Source: Chloroflexota bacterium
GTDB lineage: Bacteria > Chloroflexota > Limnocylindria > Limnocylindrales > CSP1-4
Assembly (NCBI GenBank): GCA_016191345.1
Contig: JACPOU010000003.1
Span: forward strand, 21,898 to 85,897
DNA length: 64,000 nucleotides
Reading direction: 5' to 3'
The notes beneath the pieces are model-generated. The model saw nothing but the letters and a program-made list of their open reading frames with translations. It ran no database searches and was not told where the DNA came from. This document shows positions 42,519 to 50,093 of the stretch, piece after piece. A program made the position numbers and the translations under genes. Position 1 is the first letter of the stretch. Each line of letters begins with the position of its first letter.

Positions 42519-43527
42519 CCGGGGCGGCGGCGGCCGAGGCGGCGACGGCCGGGGCGGCGGCGGCCGGGGCGATACCGGGGGCGGCGACACCCTGCGCGTC
42601 GTCGAGCTCGCGGGCGGCGTCGGCGGGGCGAAGCTCGGCCACGGCCTCCAGGCGCTCCTCGGGGAACGGCTCACGATCATCGTCAACACCGGGGACGACC
42701 TGGCGCGCCACGGGCTCGAGGTCTGGCCGGACCACGACACGGTCATGTACACACTCGCCGGCCTCGACAACCGCGACTGGGGCTGGGGCGTGGCGGGCGA
42801 GACGTTCGCCGCCAGCGAGATGCTCGCCCGCTACGGCGAGGAGACCTGGTTCCGCCTCGGCGACCGCGACCTCGCGACCCACATCGTCCGGACGAGGCGC
42901 CTCCGCGAGGGCGCCCGGCCGACGGTCGTGGCGCGCGACCTCCAGCGCTCGCTCGGGGTCGCCGCGACGATCCTGCCGATGGCCGACGAGCCGGTCCGGA
43001 CGCAGGTCCTGACCGACGACGGCTGGCTCGACTTCCAGACGTGGTTCGTGGGCCGCCACCAGGAGCCGGAGGTCCGGGACCTCCGGTTCGACGGCCTGGA
43101 CGCCGCGCGTCCCACGCCCGAGGTGATCGCCGCGCTCGCAGCGTCGGACGCGATCGTCGTGGCACCCTCGAATCCCTTCGTGTCCGTCGGCCCCATCCTC
43201 GGCGTGCCGGGGATGCGGGACGCGATCGACGCGGCCCGGGCGCGCGGCGTGACGGTGGCGGCCGTCTCCCCGATCGTCGGCGGCAAGGCGATCAAGGGCC
43301 CGGCGGACCGGATGCTCGCGTCGCTCGGCGGCGAGGCGTCCGCCCTCGGCGTCGCGCGGCGGTACCGCGACTGGATCGACCTCTTCGTCATCGACGTGGT
43401 CGATGCGGCGCTCGCCCCCGAGGTCCAGGCGCTCGGCTTCAGCACCCTCGTGACCGACACGCTCATGGTCGACGATGCCACGCGCGCCCGGCTCGCCCGG
43501 GCGATCCTCGACGCCCTCGCCGAGTGA
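42511..43527 (+). CDS. cofD: 2-phospho-L-lactate (or phosphoenolpyruvate) transferase, F420 biosynthesis
   Basis: A 338-residue CofD/FbiA enzyme that joins the activated lactyl or enolpyruvyl unit to FO in F420 synthesis. The motifs are VVELAGGVGGAKLGHGLQ, IIVNTGDD, GLEVWPDHDTVMYTLAG, WFRLGDRDLATHIVRT, and APSNPFVSVGPILGVPGMRDAI and SPIVGGKAIKGPADRML. Residues 4-26 are an odd Gly/Arg/Asp repeat encoded by G-rich DNA at 42519-42590; a start further in cannot be excluded. It overlaps the LLM gene by 8 bases and the CofCE gene by 4. The FO synthase gene is not in the window. Confidence 0.94.
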   Translation: MPDRGGGGRGGDGRGGGGRGDTGGGDTLRVVELAGGVGGAKLGHGLQALLGERLTIIVNTGDDLARHGLEVWPDHDTVMYTLAGLDNRDWGWGVAGETFAASEMLARYGEETWFRLGDRDLATHIVRTRRLREGARPTVVARDLQRSLGVAATILPMADEPVRTQVLTDDGWLDFQTWFVGRHQEPEVRDLRFDGLDAARPTPEVIAALAASDAIVVAPSNPFVSVGPILGVPGMRDAIDAARARGVTVAAVSPIVGGKAIKGPADRMLASLGGEASALGVARRYRDWIDLFVIDVVDAALAPEVQALGFSTLVTDTLMVDDATRARLARAILDALAE

Positions 43528-44897
43528 GCGGCACCTGGGCGATCGTGCCCCTTCGCGGCCTCGAGGACGCCAAGACCCGCCTTGGGGCGGAGCTCGACCC
43601 GGAGGAACGCCTCGAGCTCGTCACGACGATGGCCCGCCGGACGCTCGCCGCGACCCGCGACGCCCGCGGCCTCGACGGCACCGTGCTCGTCACCGCCGAT
43701 CCCGAGGCCGCCGCGCTCGCCGCCGAATACGGCGCGACGACCCTCGTCCAGCGGCTGCCGGGGCTCAACGCCGCCCTTCGGGAGGCCCGGGCCGTGGCGA
43801 TCGGGAAGGGCGCCGGGAGCATCCTCATCGTCCCGATCGACCTCCACGCGATCAGCGCGGAGGCCGTCGACGCCCTCCTCGACGAGGCTGTCGGCGCCTC
43901 GCCGGGCTCCAGCCCGGTCGTCGTCGGCGTCCGGGACCGCGACGGCGGCGGCACGAACGCCCTCTTCGTCCGGCCGCCGGCGGCGATCGAGCCGGCGTTC
44001 GGGGAGGACAGCTTCGCGGCGCATCGCGACGCAGCAGCCGCGAGCGGCATCCGTTTCGTCCAGCGCGACGGGCCCCTGACCCTCGACGTGGACACGGGCG
44101 CCGACCTGCTCGCCACGGAGCGTCACGAACCGGCCGCGGCGGTCCAGGTGGTCGCCCTCCTCGGCATCCCGGAGATCGTCCCGGGCGACGACCTCGCGGC
44201 CCGGATCCTCGCCGCCCTCGAGAGCGCACCGGGGCTCCTGCCGCTTCGCCCCGACGACGTCCTCGTCGTGACCCAGAAGGTCGTTTCGAAGGCGGAGGGG
44301 GCGATCGTCGAGCTCGACGGCATCGAGCCGCGGCCGGAGGCGGTCGAGTTCGCCGAGCGCTGGGATCGCGACCCGCGCCAGCTGGAGGTCGTGCTTCGCG
44401 AAGCGCGCCGCGTGGTCCGCATGGAGCGCGGCGTCCTGATCACCGAGACGCCGCACGGCTTCATCTGCGCGAACGGCGGGATCGACGCCTCGAACGTGGG
44501 GCCCGCCAGCGGCAGCATCGTCACGCTCCTGCCGGCGGACCCGGACGCGTCCGCGGCGCGGATCCGGGCAGCGATCCGGGACCGGCACGGCCTCGACGTC
44601 CCGGTCGTGATCTCCGATTCCTTCGGCCGGCCGTGGCGCTGGGGCATCGTGGACGTCGCCATCGGCGTGTCGGGGCTGCAGCCCATCGAGGACCTCCGGG
44701 GCGAGCCGGACCGCGATGGGCGGATCATGAAGTCCACCGTGCGGGCCGTCGCCGACGAGCTGGCCTCGGCCGCCGAGCTGGTCCTGGGGAAGTCCGCGGG
44801 CCGCCCGGCGGCGCTCATCCGCGGCGCCTCGTTCCGGCGCGGCGAGGGCTCCATCCGCGACGCCCTCATGCCCGCCGCGTGGGACCTCTTCCGCTGA
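43524..44897 (+). CDS. CofC-CofE fusion: nucleotidyltransferase plus F420-0:gamma-glutamyl ligase
   Basis: A 457-residue bifunctional enzyme. Residues about 1-205 are the CofC/FbiD guanylyltransferase (AIVPLRGLEDAKTRLGAELDPEERLELVTTM, VLVTADPEAAALA, LNAALREAR, DVDTGADL), which activates phospholactate or phosphoenolpyruvate with GTP. Residues about 212-457 are the CofE/FbiB ligase (DVLVVTQKVVSKAEGAIVEL, HGFICANGGIDASNVG, VVISDSFGRPWRWGIVDVAIGVSGL), which adds glutamate to F420-0. The join at PAAAVQVVALLGIPE is seamless. GTG 43524 overlaps the cofD stop. With cofD it covers all tail-building steps of F420. Confidence 0.92.
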   Translation: MSGTWAIVPLRGLEDAKTRLGAELDPEERLELVTTMARRTLAATRDARGLDGTVLVTADPEAAALAAEYGATTLVQRLPGLNAALREARAVAIGKGAGSILIVPIDLHAISAEAVDALLDEAVGASPGSSPVVVGVRDRDGGGTNALFVRPPAAIEPAFGEDSFAAHRDAAAASGIRFVQRDGPLTLDVDTGADLLATERHEPAAAVQVVALLGIPEIVPGDDLAARILAALESAPGLLPLRPDDVLVVTQKVVSKAEGAIVELDGIEPRPEAVEFAERWDRDPRQLEVVLREARRVVRMERGVLITETPHGFICANGGIDASNVGPASGSIVTLLPADPDASAARIRAAIRDRHGLDVPVVISDSFGRPWRWGIVDVAIGVSGLQPIEDLRGEPDRDGRIMKSTVRAVADELASAAELVLGKSAGRPAALIRGASFRRGEGSIRDALMPAAWDLFR

Positions 44898-45033
44898 GCC
44901 GCCCGGTCAAGGGCCACACCGATGTGTCCACAGACACGTCGTCGAACGTTGACAAGGGCTAGGGGGGGTTACCGTGACTTCATCCTGAGCGCTTCCCTCG
45001 AGGTACGGCGCGGCGAACTGGAAGGTCCACGTC

Positions 45034-45387
45034 GTGGTGCTCACTCGCGCGGTGATGGCCTTCGGGTTGTCAGCGGCAGGCTCCATCGCCTCACTCGTCG
45101 CGGTGGTCTCCATGGCGCCGTCGGTCCCCGAGTGGCTGGTGTTGGTCGTCGACTGGCTGATCGGAGGCGCACTCGGGACGGCGATACGCCAACGCCGTTA
45201 CCTCGCGCCGATCGTGCTTGCGATATTCGCCACCTACCCCATCGCACAGGAGTTCGGGCTGATTGCATTCCTGGGTGAGAGCTGGTGGATCGCCGCGGGC
45301 ATTCGAGCCATCGTAGTCTCTCTTGGCTACGTCCTCGGATACGCGTACGTCGGTCGTCGTGATCGGGGCAGGGATTCGGTCGGATAA
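45034..45387 (+). CDS. hypothetical small membrane protein
   Basis: A 117-residue protein with about four hydrophobic segments (LSAAGSIASLVAVVSMA, WLVLVVDWLIGGALGTAI, APIVLAIFATYPIAQEFGLIAFL, IAAGIRAIVVSLGYVLGYAYV). It matches no family that I recognise. GTG 45034 follows GGAAGG by 8 bases. Its codons are less GC-biased than those of the neighbours, which hints at recent gain. It converges with another orphan membrane protein. The role is unknown. Confidence 0.55.
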   Translation: MVLTRAVMAFGLSAAGSIASLVAVVSMAPSVPEWLVLVVDWLIGGALGTAIRQRRYLAPIVLAIFATYPIAQEFGLIAFLGESWWIAAGIRAIVVSLGYVLGYAYVGRRDRGRDSVG

Positions 45388-45482
45388 GGGCCGAATCGCA
45401 GGGAGGGGAACCGAACGCGCCGGCGACCGCGACCGTCACCGGGTACGAGTCGCCCACGTACTCGACCGCGAGCTTCGTGCCC

Positions 45483-45896
45483 TCAATGGCCCAAGCCGGC
45501 AGGAGGTACGCCATCAGGGGGTGCATCCCGAGCGACGCGCCGCGGCGACGCCTGACGTCGACGGGTCTTGTCCAGGATCACGACGGCCGCGCCAGCGACT
45601 CCGAGCATGCCGAAGAAGGCGAACATGACCCAGGTGTCGGTGCCCACCTCGATCGACGGATCAACCAACGCCCGGGAACCGTTTCGGCCCAAGATCACCG
45701 TCGGGAACGCAGCAACTCCCAGCACAAGCCATCCAACATCGGCGAAGCGCCGATGCGAGACATAGAACGCGGCGACAGCCACAATGACGAGCAGAATCCC
45801 GACCCAGCCGATCTCGGGGAGGCGGAGCGAAAGGTACCCCAGGATCGCGCCTGTGATGAACGCAACTGAGTGTTCGCGGACACTACTGCTGAGCAT
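45483..45896 (-). CDS. hypothetical small membrane protein
   Basis: A 137-residue protein with three or four hydrophobic segments (FITGAILGYLSLRLPEIGWVGILLVIVAVAAFYV, DVGWLVLGVAAFPTVIL, WVMFAFFGMLGVAGAAVVIL) and a basic, Pro-rich C-terminus. No family is recognised. ATG 45896 has no clear ribosome site. Like the protein at 45034 it uses less GC-biased codons than the rest of the window, suggesting that the pair came in together. Confidence 0.5.
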   Translation of the reverse strand: MLSSSVREHSVAFITGAILGYLSLRLPEIGWVGILLVIVAVAAFYVSHRRFADVGWLVLGVAAFPTVILGRNGSRALVDPSIEVGTDTWVMFAFFGMLGVAGAAVVILDKTRRRQASPRRVARDAPPDGVPPAGLGH

Positions 45897-46214
45897 GATT
45901 CCCGGTCCCGCGCCAAGCCTGACAGAATTGAACTGGATCGCGCCAACTCGTATAAGACCTGCGGCGAGTATCCACGCTGAACCGTGTCCCGTCTACATCC
46001 TGGACTCGATACACTCGGCGAGACGAACTCGTGGTCGCTCAGCGCCCCGGTCTCCTGGCGATGGGGCCAACCGACCGGGTTGCCCCAACGACTCACCCGG
46101 CCACACTCGGCCCATCAGGGCGGCCGGAACGGCGGGTGGGCAACGACTTGATCGTTGCGCGGCGTCCCGCGGTACGCTCCGGCGAGTTCCACCCTCTCAG
46201 CCGAGGTCTTCGCG
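45897..46214 (+). other. intergenic region with a consensus-like promoter
   Basis: This 318-base gap has no convincing gene and is less GC-rich than its surroundings. It contains the promoter described at 45928-45956. TACGCT at 46173-46178 could be a second start point nearer to the LLM gene. I see no structured RNA. Confidence 0.45.
45928..45956 (+). promoter_or_regulatory. sigma-70-like promoter TTGAAC-17-TATAAG
   Basis: TTGAAC (45928-45933) and TATAAG (45951-45956) are 17 bases apart, the best consensus-like pair in the window. Transcription would run toward the LLM gene at 46215 with a leader of about 250 bases. Confidence 0.5.
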
Positions 46215-47111
46215 TTGAAGTTTGGACTCCAGATCAGCTCGTTCACCTGGCCCGGCGGCCCCGAGGCCATCGCGCCGACGCTCGCCCGCATCGTCCGGAC
46301 CGCGGACGACGTGGGGTTCGATTCGATCTGGGTCATGGACCACTTCTTCCAGATCCGCTCGGTCGGCCGGCCCGAGGAGCCGATGCTCGAAGGCATGACC
46401 ACCCTCGGCTGGATGGCCGCCCACTCGCAGAGGGCGCGGCTGGGACTCATGGTCGGCGGCGTCCCGTACCGGCACCCCGGCCTCTGGGTCAAGGCGACGA
46501 CGGCGCTCGACGTCCTGTCCGGCGGCCGCGCCTGGTTCGGGATCGGGGCGGCCTGGAACCAGGAGGAATCGGCGGCGCTCGCCTTCCCCTTCCCCCCGCT
46601 CGGCGTCCGGTTCGAGCTCCTCGAGGACACCCTCCGGATCGCGCACGGGATGTGGACCGGCGAGCGCGGCAGCGAGGAGGACTTCGAGGGCCGCCACTAC
46701 CACGCGAGCCGGCTGCTCAACTCGCCCCAGGCGCTCTCCCGGCCTCGCGTCCCGATCATGATCGGCGGCGGCGGGGAGCAGAAGACCCTCCGCCTCGTGG
46801 CGCAGTACGCCGACGCGACGAACGTCTTCGGCGGGCCCGAGAAGATCCACCACAAGTACGAAGTCCTCCGGCGGCACTGCGAGGCCGTCGGCCGGCCCTT
46901 CGAGGAGATCGAGCGCTCGACCCTCCAGTCAGTGCACGTCCACCCCACCGGCGCCGAGGGCGCCGAGACGCCGCAGCAGGTGACGGATCGCTTCGCCGAG
47001 CTCGGCGATGCCGGCGCGCAGCACGTCCTGTTCGGGCTCCGCGACGTGTGGCAGACCGACAAGATCGGGCTGCTCGGCGAGACGCTCCTGGCCGACCTTC
47101 GAAGCCTCTAG
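46215..47111 (+). CDS. LLM class F420-dependent oxidoreductase
   Basis: A 298-residue luciferase-like oxidoreductase. The N-terminus KFGLQISSFTWPGGPEAIAPTLARIVRTADDVGFDSIWVMDHFFQI fits the family start, so TTG 46215 is chosen. It continues with RARLGLMVGGVPYRHPGLWVKATTALDVLSGGRAWFGIGAAWNQEESAALAF and VPIMIGGGGEQKTLRLVAQYADATNVFGG. It is the third F420-type LLM enzyme here. The substrate is unknown. Its own promoter may be at 45928-45956. Confidence 0.86.
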   Translation: MKFGLQISSFTWPGGPEAIAPTLARIVRTADDVGFDSIWVMDHFFQIRSVGRPEEPMLEGMTTLGWMAAHSQRARLGLMVGGVPYRHPGLWVKATTALDVLSGGRAWFGIGAAWNQEESAALAFPFPPLGVRFELLEDTLRIAHGMWTGERGSEEDFEGRHYHASRLLNSPQALSRPRVPIMIGGGGEQKTLRLVAQYADATNVFGGPEKIHHKYEVLRRHCEAVGRPFEEIERSTLQSVHVHPTGAEGAETPQQVTDRFAELGDAGAQHVLFGLRDVWQTDKIGLLGETLLADLRSL

Positions 47112-47196
47112 CGCTTGCAGCCCGCCCGGTGTGGACTGCGCGCACCGGGGCCCCGTACCTCCTTCTCAGGTGACCTTCGGCGGCGCCGGCGGCACG

Positions 47197-48873
47197 ATGC
47201 TGCCCATGTCCGTCAAGCCCAGCTGGCCGCGTCCCGACCCAGCGTTCCGGGCCCCGGGCACCGCCGTGCCCGGCGCGATCCCGATCTCCCCGATCGACCC
47301 GGGAGGCTCCCTCCGCCCGCGACGACTGCCGTTGCCGGCCTACCCGGTTCCCGCGGCCAGCCCCGGCGATGCCAGGGCCGCGAGCGCCGCGATCGCGCGA
47401 GCGACCGACGTGCTCATGCAGGTGGCCCCGCAGCTGGATCTCCGGGACCCCATGCTCCCGGCGGCCCTCCGCTTCGCGCAGCGCCACGAGGCGTCCATCC
47501 TCCCCTCGCCGATCCTCGGGGCCTGGCGGCAGCGGACCATCGCAGCCCCGGCCCAGGAGCGGAACACGCCCTGGGTCCTCGGCTTCGACGCCACGCCGAA
47601 CTCCCCGGGCTACGACACGCCGGACGGCATCGGTGCCCTGTGGCGGCCGCGGGAGCGCGACTGGCTCGACCGGGACGCCACCGGGTTCGGGCATCGGCTC
47701 CTTGCCCCGATCGCGCTCGCGGAGAACGTCGACTTCCTCGTCGGCCTCGAGACCGACGGCAACGCCGCCGTCGCCCGGACGGCATCGGAGATTCTCCGCG
47801 AGATCCAGCCCCGGATGGAGGCGGACCTCGCGGACTGCATCGTCGGCATCGACCCGTGGCGCGACACCTTCGCACTCTGGCTCCTCGCTCGCCGGCCGCG
47901 TGCGCTCGCACGCCTCCACCCGCTCGCGCTCGCGATCGCGACGCGGTATGGAACGCTCGCGAGCCGCCTCGCCGGCCTCGTCTGCGGGATCCGCTTCCCC
48001 TTCGAGGCCGTGCCGCTCGTGTCCGCGAACGCCCACCTGGGCGTCGCGCTCTGGACCCTCGACTACCGGCCGACCCTCCTCGCGGGGATCGTCTCGTTCG
48101 TCCGGTCGCGGCAGGCGGTCGACGGCGGCTTCGCGGACGAGGGCCAGCACCCGGACGTCCTGACGACGCTCGCGGCCGCGGATCTGCTCGCGACGCTCGA
48201 CCCGACCTTCGACCCCCGACCGACGATCGGCTGGCTGGCCAGGGCGCAGGAGCCAACCGGCTGGTGGCGGGCCCTCGATCCGGAGGTTCCGTGGCTGACC
48301 GCCGCCGTCGTGGAGTGGCTGGAGCTGGCCGAGCGGCCGTTCGGCGAGCGCTTCCGCTGGCCGGCCTACCAGCGCGTCGACCTGGACCGCAAGACCGGGA
48401 TCCCGGGCTACGTGGCCTTCGACCGGCTGGCGCGCGTCTTCGAGGCCCTGCCGGGGATCGCGACCGCGCCCGTCGGCCTCGCGTTCTGCGACCTCGCCGG
48501 CTTCCGGGACTTCAACGGCCACCACGGCCAGGACATGGGCGACCGGGTCCTCCGCACCTTCGCGACCGCGCTTGCCGAGATCGACGCCTCGCTCGCGATC
48601 CGCGACGGTGGCGACGAGTTCCTGGTCGTGGGCGCACCGGGACGCCGCGATCTCGCGGCGGACATCGAGCGATTCCGCGCGGAGTGGCCGCGTCGGTTCG
48701 CCCTCGAGCACGGCACCGCCACCCGCGCCGTCGCGCCCCGCTTCGTCCTGACGATCCTGGAGGGCCAGGATCTTCGCGATGGTCGCGAGCGCCTGGGTCG
48801 GGCGATCTCCCGGGTCAAGGCCGAGGCCCCCGACCCGGCCCCGGATGGCGTACTGCGCCGCCTCGAGGACTGA
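47197..48873 (+). CDS. GGDEF-domain protein with an alpha-toroid (cyclase/prenyltransferase-like) N-terminus
   Basis: A 558-residue protein. Residues about 60-390 are helical with repeats such as SRQAVDGGFADEGQHPDVLTTLAAADLLATL and WLARAQEPTGWWRALDPEVPWLTAAVVEWL, resembling squalene-cyclase/prenyltransferase repeats. Residues about 395-555 are a GGDEF domain: DRKTGIPGYVAFDRLARVF, FCDLAGFRDFNGHHGQDMGDRVLRTFA, then RDGGDEFLVVG with GGDEF at 471-475. It may make cyclic di-GMP in response to a ligand bound by the toroid (inference). No membrane segment or REC domain is present. ATG 47197 or 47206 could be the start. Confidence 0.75.
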   Translation: MLPMSVKPSWPRPDPAFRAPGTAVPGAIPISPIDPGGSLRPRRLPLPAYPVPAASPGDARAASAAIARATDVLMQVAPQLDLRDPMLPAALRFAQRHEASILPSPILGAWRQRTIAAPAQERNTPWVLGFDATPNSPGYDTPDGIGALWRPRERDWLDRDATGFGHRLLAPIALAENVDFLVGLETDGNAAVARTASEILREIQPRMEADLADCIVGIDPWRDTFALWLLARRPRALARLHPLALAIATRYGTLASRLAGLVCGIRFPFEAVPLVSANAHLGVALWTLDYRPTLLAGIVSFVRSRQAVDGGFADEGQHPDVLTTLAAADLLATLDPTFDPRPTIGWLARAQEPTGWWRALDPEVPWLTAAVVEWLELAERPFGERFRWPAYQRVDLDRKTGIPGYVAFDRLARVFEALPGIATAPVGLAFCDLAGFRDFNGHHGQDMGDRVLRTFATALAEIDASLAIRDGGDEFLVVGAPGRRDLAADIERFRAEWPRRFALEHGTATRAVAPRFVLTILEGQDLRDGRERLGRAISRVKAEAPDPAPDGVLRRLED

Positions 48874-48927
48874 GCGCCGCACCGCGCGCAAACCGCCCCG
48901 CCGGTCGCGGCCCCGAGTGCCTTCTCG

Positions 48928-48944
48928 ATACCCCCCAGGGGTAT
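48928..48944. promoter_or_regulatory. CsoR/CstR-type operator upstream of trxB
   Basis: ATACCCCCCAGGGGTAT is a palindrome with perfect 7-base arms (ATACCCC and GGGGTAT) and a CCA centre. It matches the known operator style of the CsoR/RcnR/CstR family (copper- or persulfide-sensing repressors). It lies 24 bases before ATG 48969 and immediately upstream of TACGAT. No CsoR-family gene is in the window, so the regulator is elsewhere. Confidence 0.6.
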
Positions 48945-48955
48945 GGCCCTCGTGG

Positions 48956-48961
48956 TACGAT
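48956..48961 (+). promoter_or_regulatory. -10-like hexamer TACGAT
   Basis: TACGAT lies between the CsoR-like palindrome and ATG 48969, 7 bases before the start. A repressor on the palindrome would cover the -35 zone. Confidence 0.42.
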
Positions 48962-48968
48962 CACGGCA

Positions 48969-50093
48969 ATGACCGAGCGCAACGACACCACTCCCTTCGG
49001 CGGCCTCTCCATCGATTTTGGCGGCGACACATCCGTTGCCGCACCCGCTTCCTCGGCCCCGATCGGCAGCGTGCCGATCGCGTTCGGGCAGGACGCGGCC
49101 ACGGCGACGGGCGGCCCGGCGACCGCCGTCGCGAGCGGGGGCAGCACGGAGACGAAGCTCCTCATCGTCGGCTCCGGACCGGCCGGCCTGACTGCCGCGA
49201 TCTACGCGGCCCGGGCCAATCTCGAACCGATCGTCCTTGCCGGCTCAGCGCCCGGCGGCCAGCTGATGCTGACGAGCGACGTCGAGAACTACCCGGGCTT
49301 CCCGGACGGCATCCAGGGTCCCGACCTGATGACCGCCTTCCGCTCCCAGGCCGAGCGCTTCGGGACCCGGATCGTCGACGTCGACGTCGATCGCGTTGAC
49401 CTGTCCGAGCGGCCCTTCAGGCTCTGGGCCCGCGGCGTCGAGTACCGCGCCCAGGCGGTCGTCGTCGCGACCGGCGCGTCCGCCATGTGGCTCGGACTCG
49501 AGAGCGAGACCCGGCTCCGGGGACGCGGCGTCTCGGCCTGCGCGACGTGCGACGGCTTCTTCTTCCGTGACCGCGAGATCGCGGTCGTGGGCGGCGGCGA
49601 CACCGCCTTCGAGGAAGCGACGTACCTGACCCGCTTCGCCAAGAAGATCCACCTCCTCCACCGCCGCGACGAGTTCCGTGCCAGCCGGATCATGGTCGAG
49701 CGGGCGCGGGCCAACCCCAAGATCGAGATTCACACGAACACCGGCATCGACGAGGTCCTCGGCGACGCCAAGGTCGAGGGGCTCGCCCTCCGCGACACCG
49801 CCACGGGCGAGGCCCGCACGATGCCGATCGAGGGGCTCTTCATCGCCATCGGCCACAAGCCGAACACGGAAGCGTTCCGGGACTGGCTCGAGGTGGACGC
49901 AAAGGGCTACCTCGTCGTCAACGACGAGACCCACAGCAAGATCGACGGCGTCTTCATCGCCGGCGACGTCCACGACCATCGATATCGCCAGGCCGTGACG
50001 GCCGCCGGAGACGGTTGCAAGGCGGCGATCGACGCCGAGCGCTGGCTCGAGGCACAGGGGCTCACCGAGGCGAACACGCTGACGGCCTGGTGA
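48969..50093 (+). CDS. trxB: thioredoxin reductase with an N-terminal extension
   Basis: A 374-residue FAD/NADPH disulfide reductase. The FAD site is LLIVGSGPAGLTAAIYAARANLEPIVLAG, the redox pair is CATCD (Cys191, Cys194), the NADPH site is IAVVGGGDTAFEEATYLTRFAKKIHLLHRRDEFRAS, and GVFIAGDVHDHRYRQAVTAAGDGCKAAIDAERWL closes the fold. The first 60 residues (rich in Ala, Ser, Gly, Thr) are extra compared with usual TrxB of about 310 residues. It is probably controlled by the CsoR/CstR-type palindrome upstream, linking thiol redox to copper or sulfide stress. Its stop overlaps the ABC transporter start (GTGA). Confidence 0.93.
   Translation: MTERNDTTPFGGLSIDFGGDTSVAAPASSAPIGSVPIAFGQDAATATGGPATAVASGGSTETKLLIVGSGPAGLTAAIYAARANLEPIVLAGSAPGGQLMLTSDVENYPGFPDGIQGPDLMTAFRSQAERFGTRIVDVDVDRVDLSERPFRLWARGVEYRAQAVVVATGASAMWLGLESETRLRGRGVSACATCDGFFFRDREIAVVGGGDTAFEEATYLTRFAKKIHLLHRRDEFRASRIMVERARANPKIEIHTNTGIDEVLGDAKVEGLALRDTATGEARTMPIEGLFIAIGHKPNTEAFRDWLEVDAKGYLVVNDETHSKIDGVFIAGDVHDHRYRQAVTAAGDGCKAAIDAERWLEAQGLTEANTLTAW

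Noticed and set aside
44949..44954. Perfect TTGACA after the F420 operon
   Set aside because: No -10 hexamer is found 16-19 bases downstream, so a promoter is not supported.
46756..48891. 711-residue minus-strand frame
   Set aside because: It lies over the LLM and GGDEF genes, whose motifs are recognisable. No domain is seen in the antisense frame.
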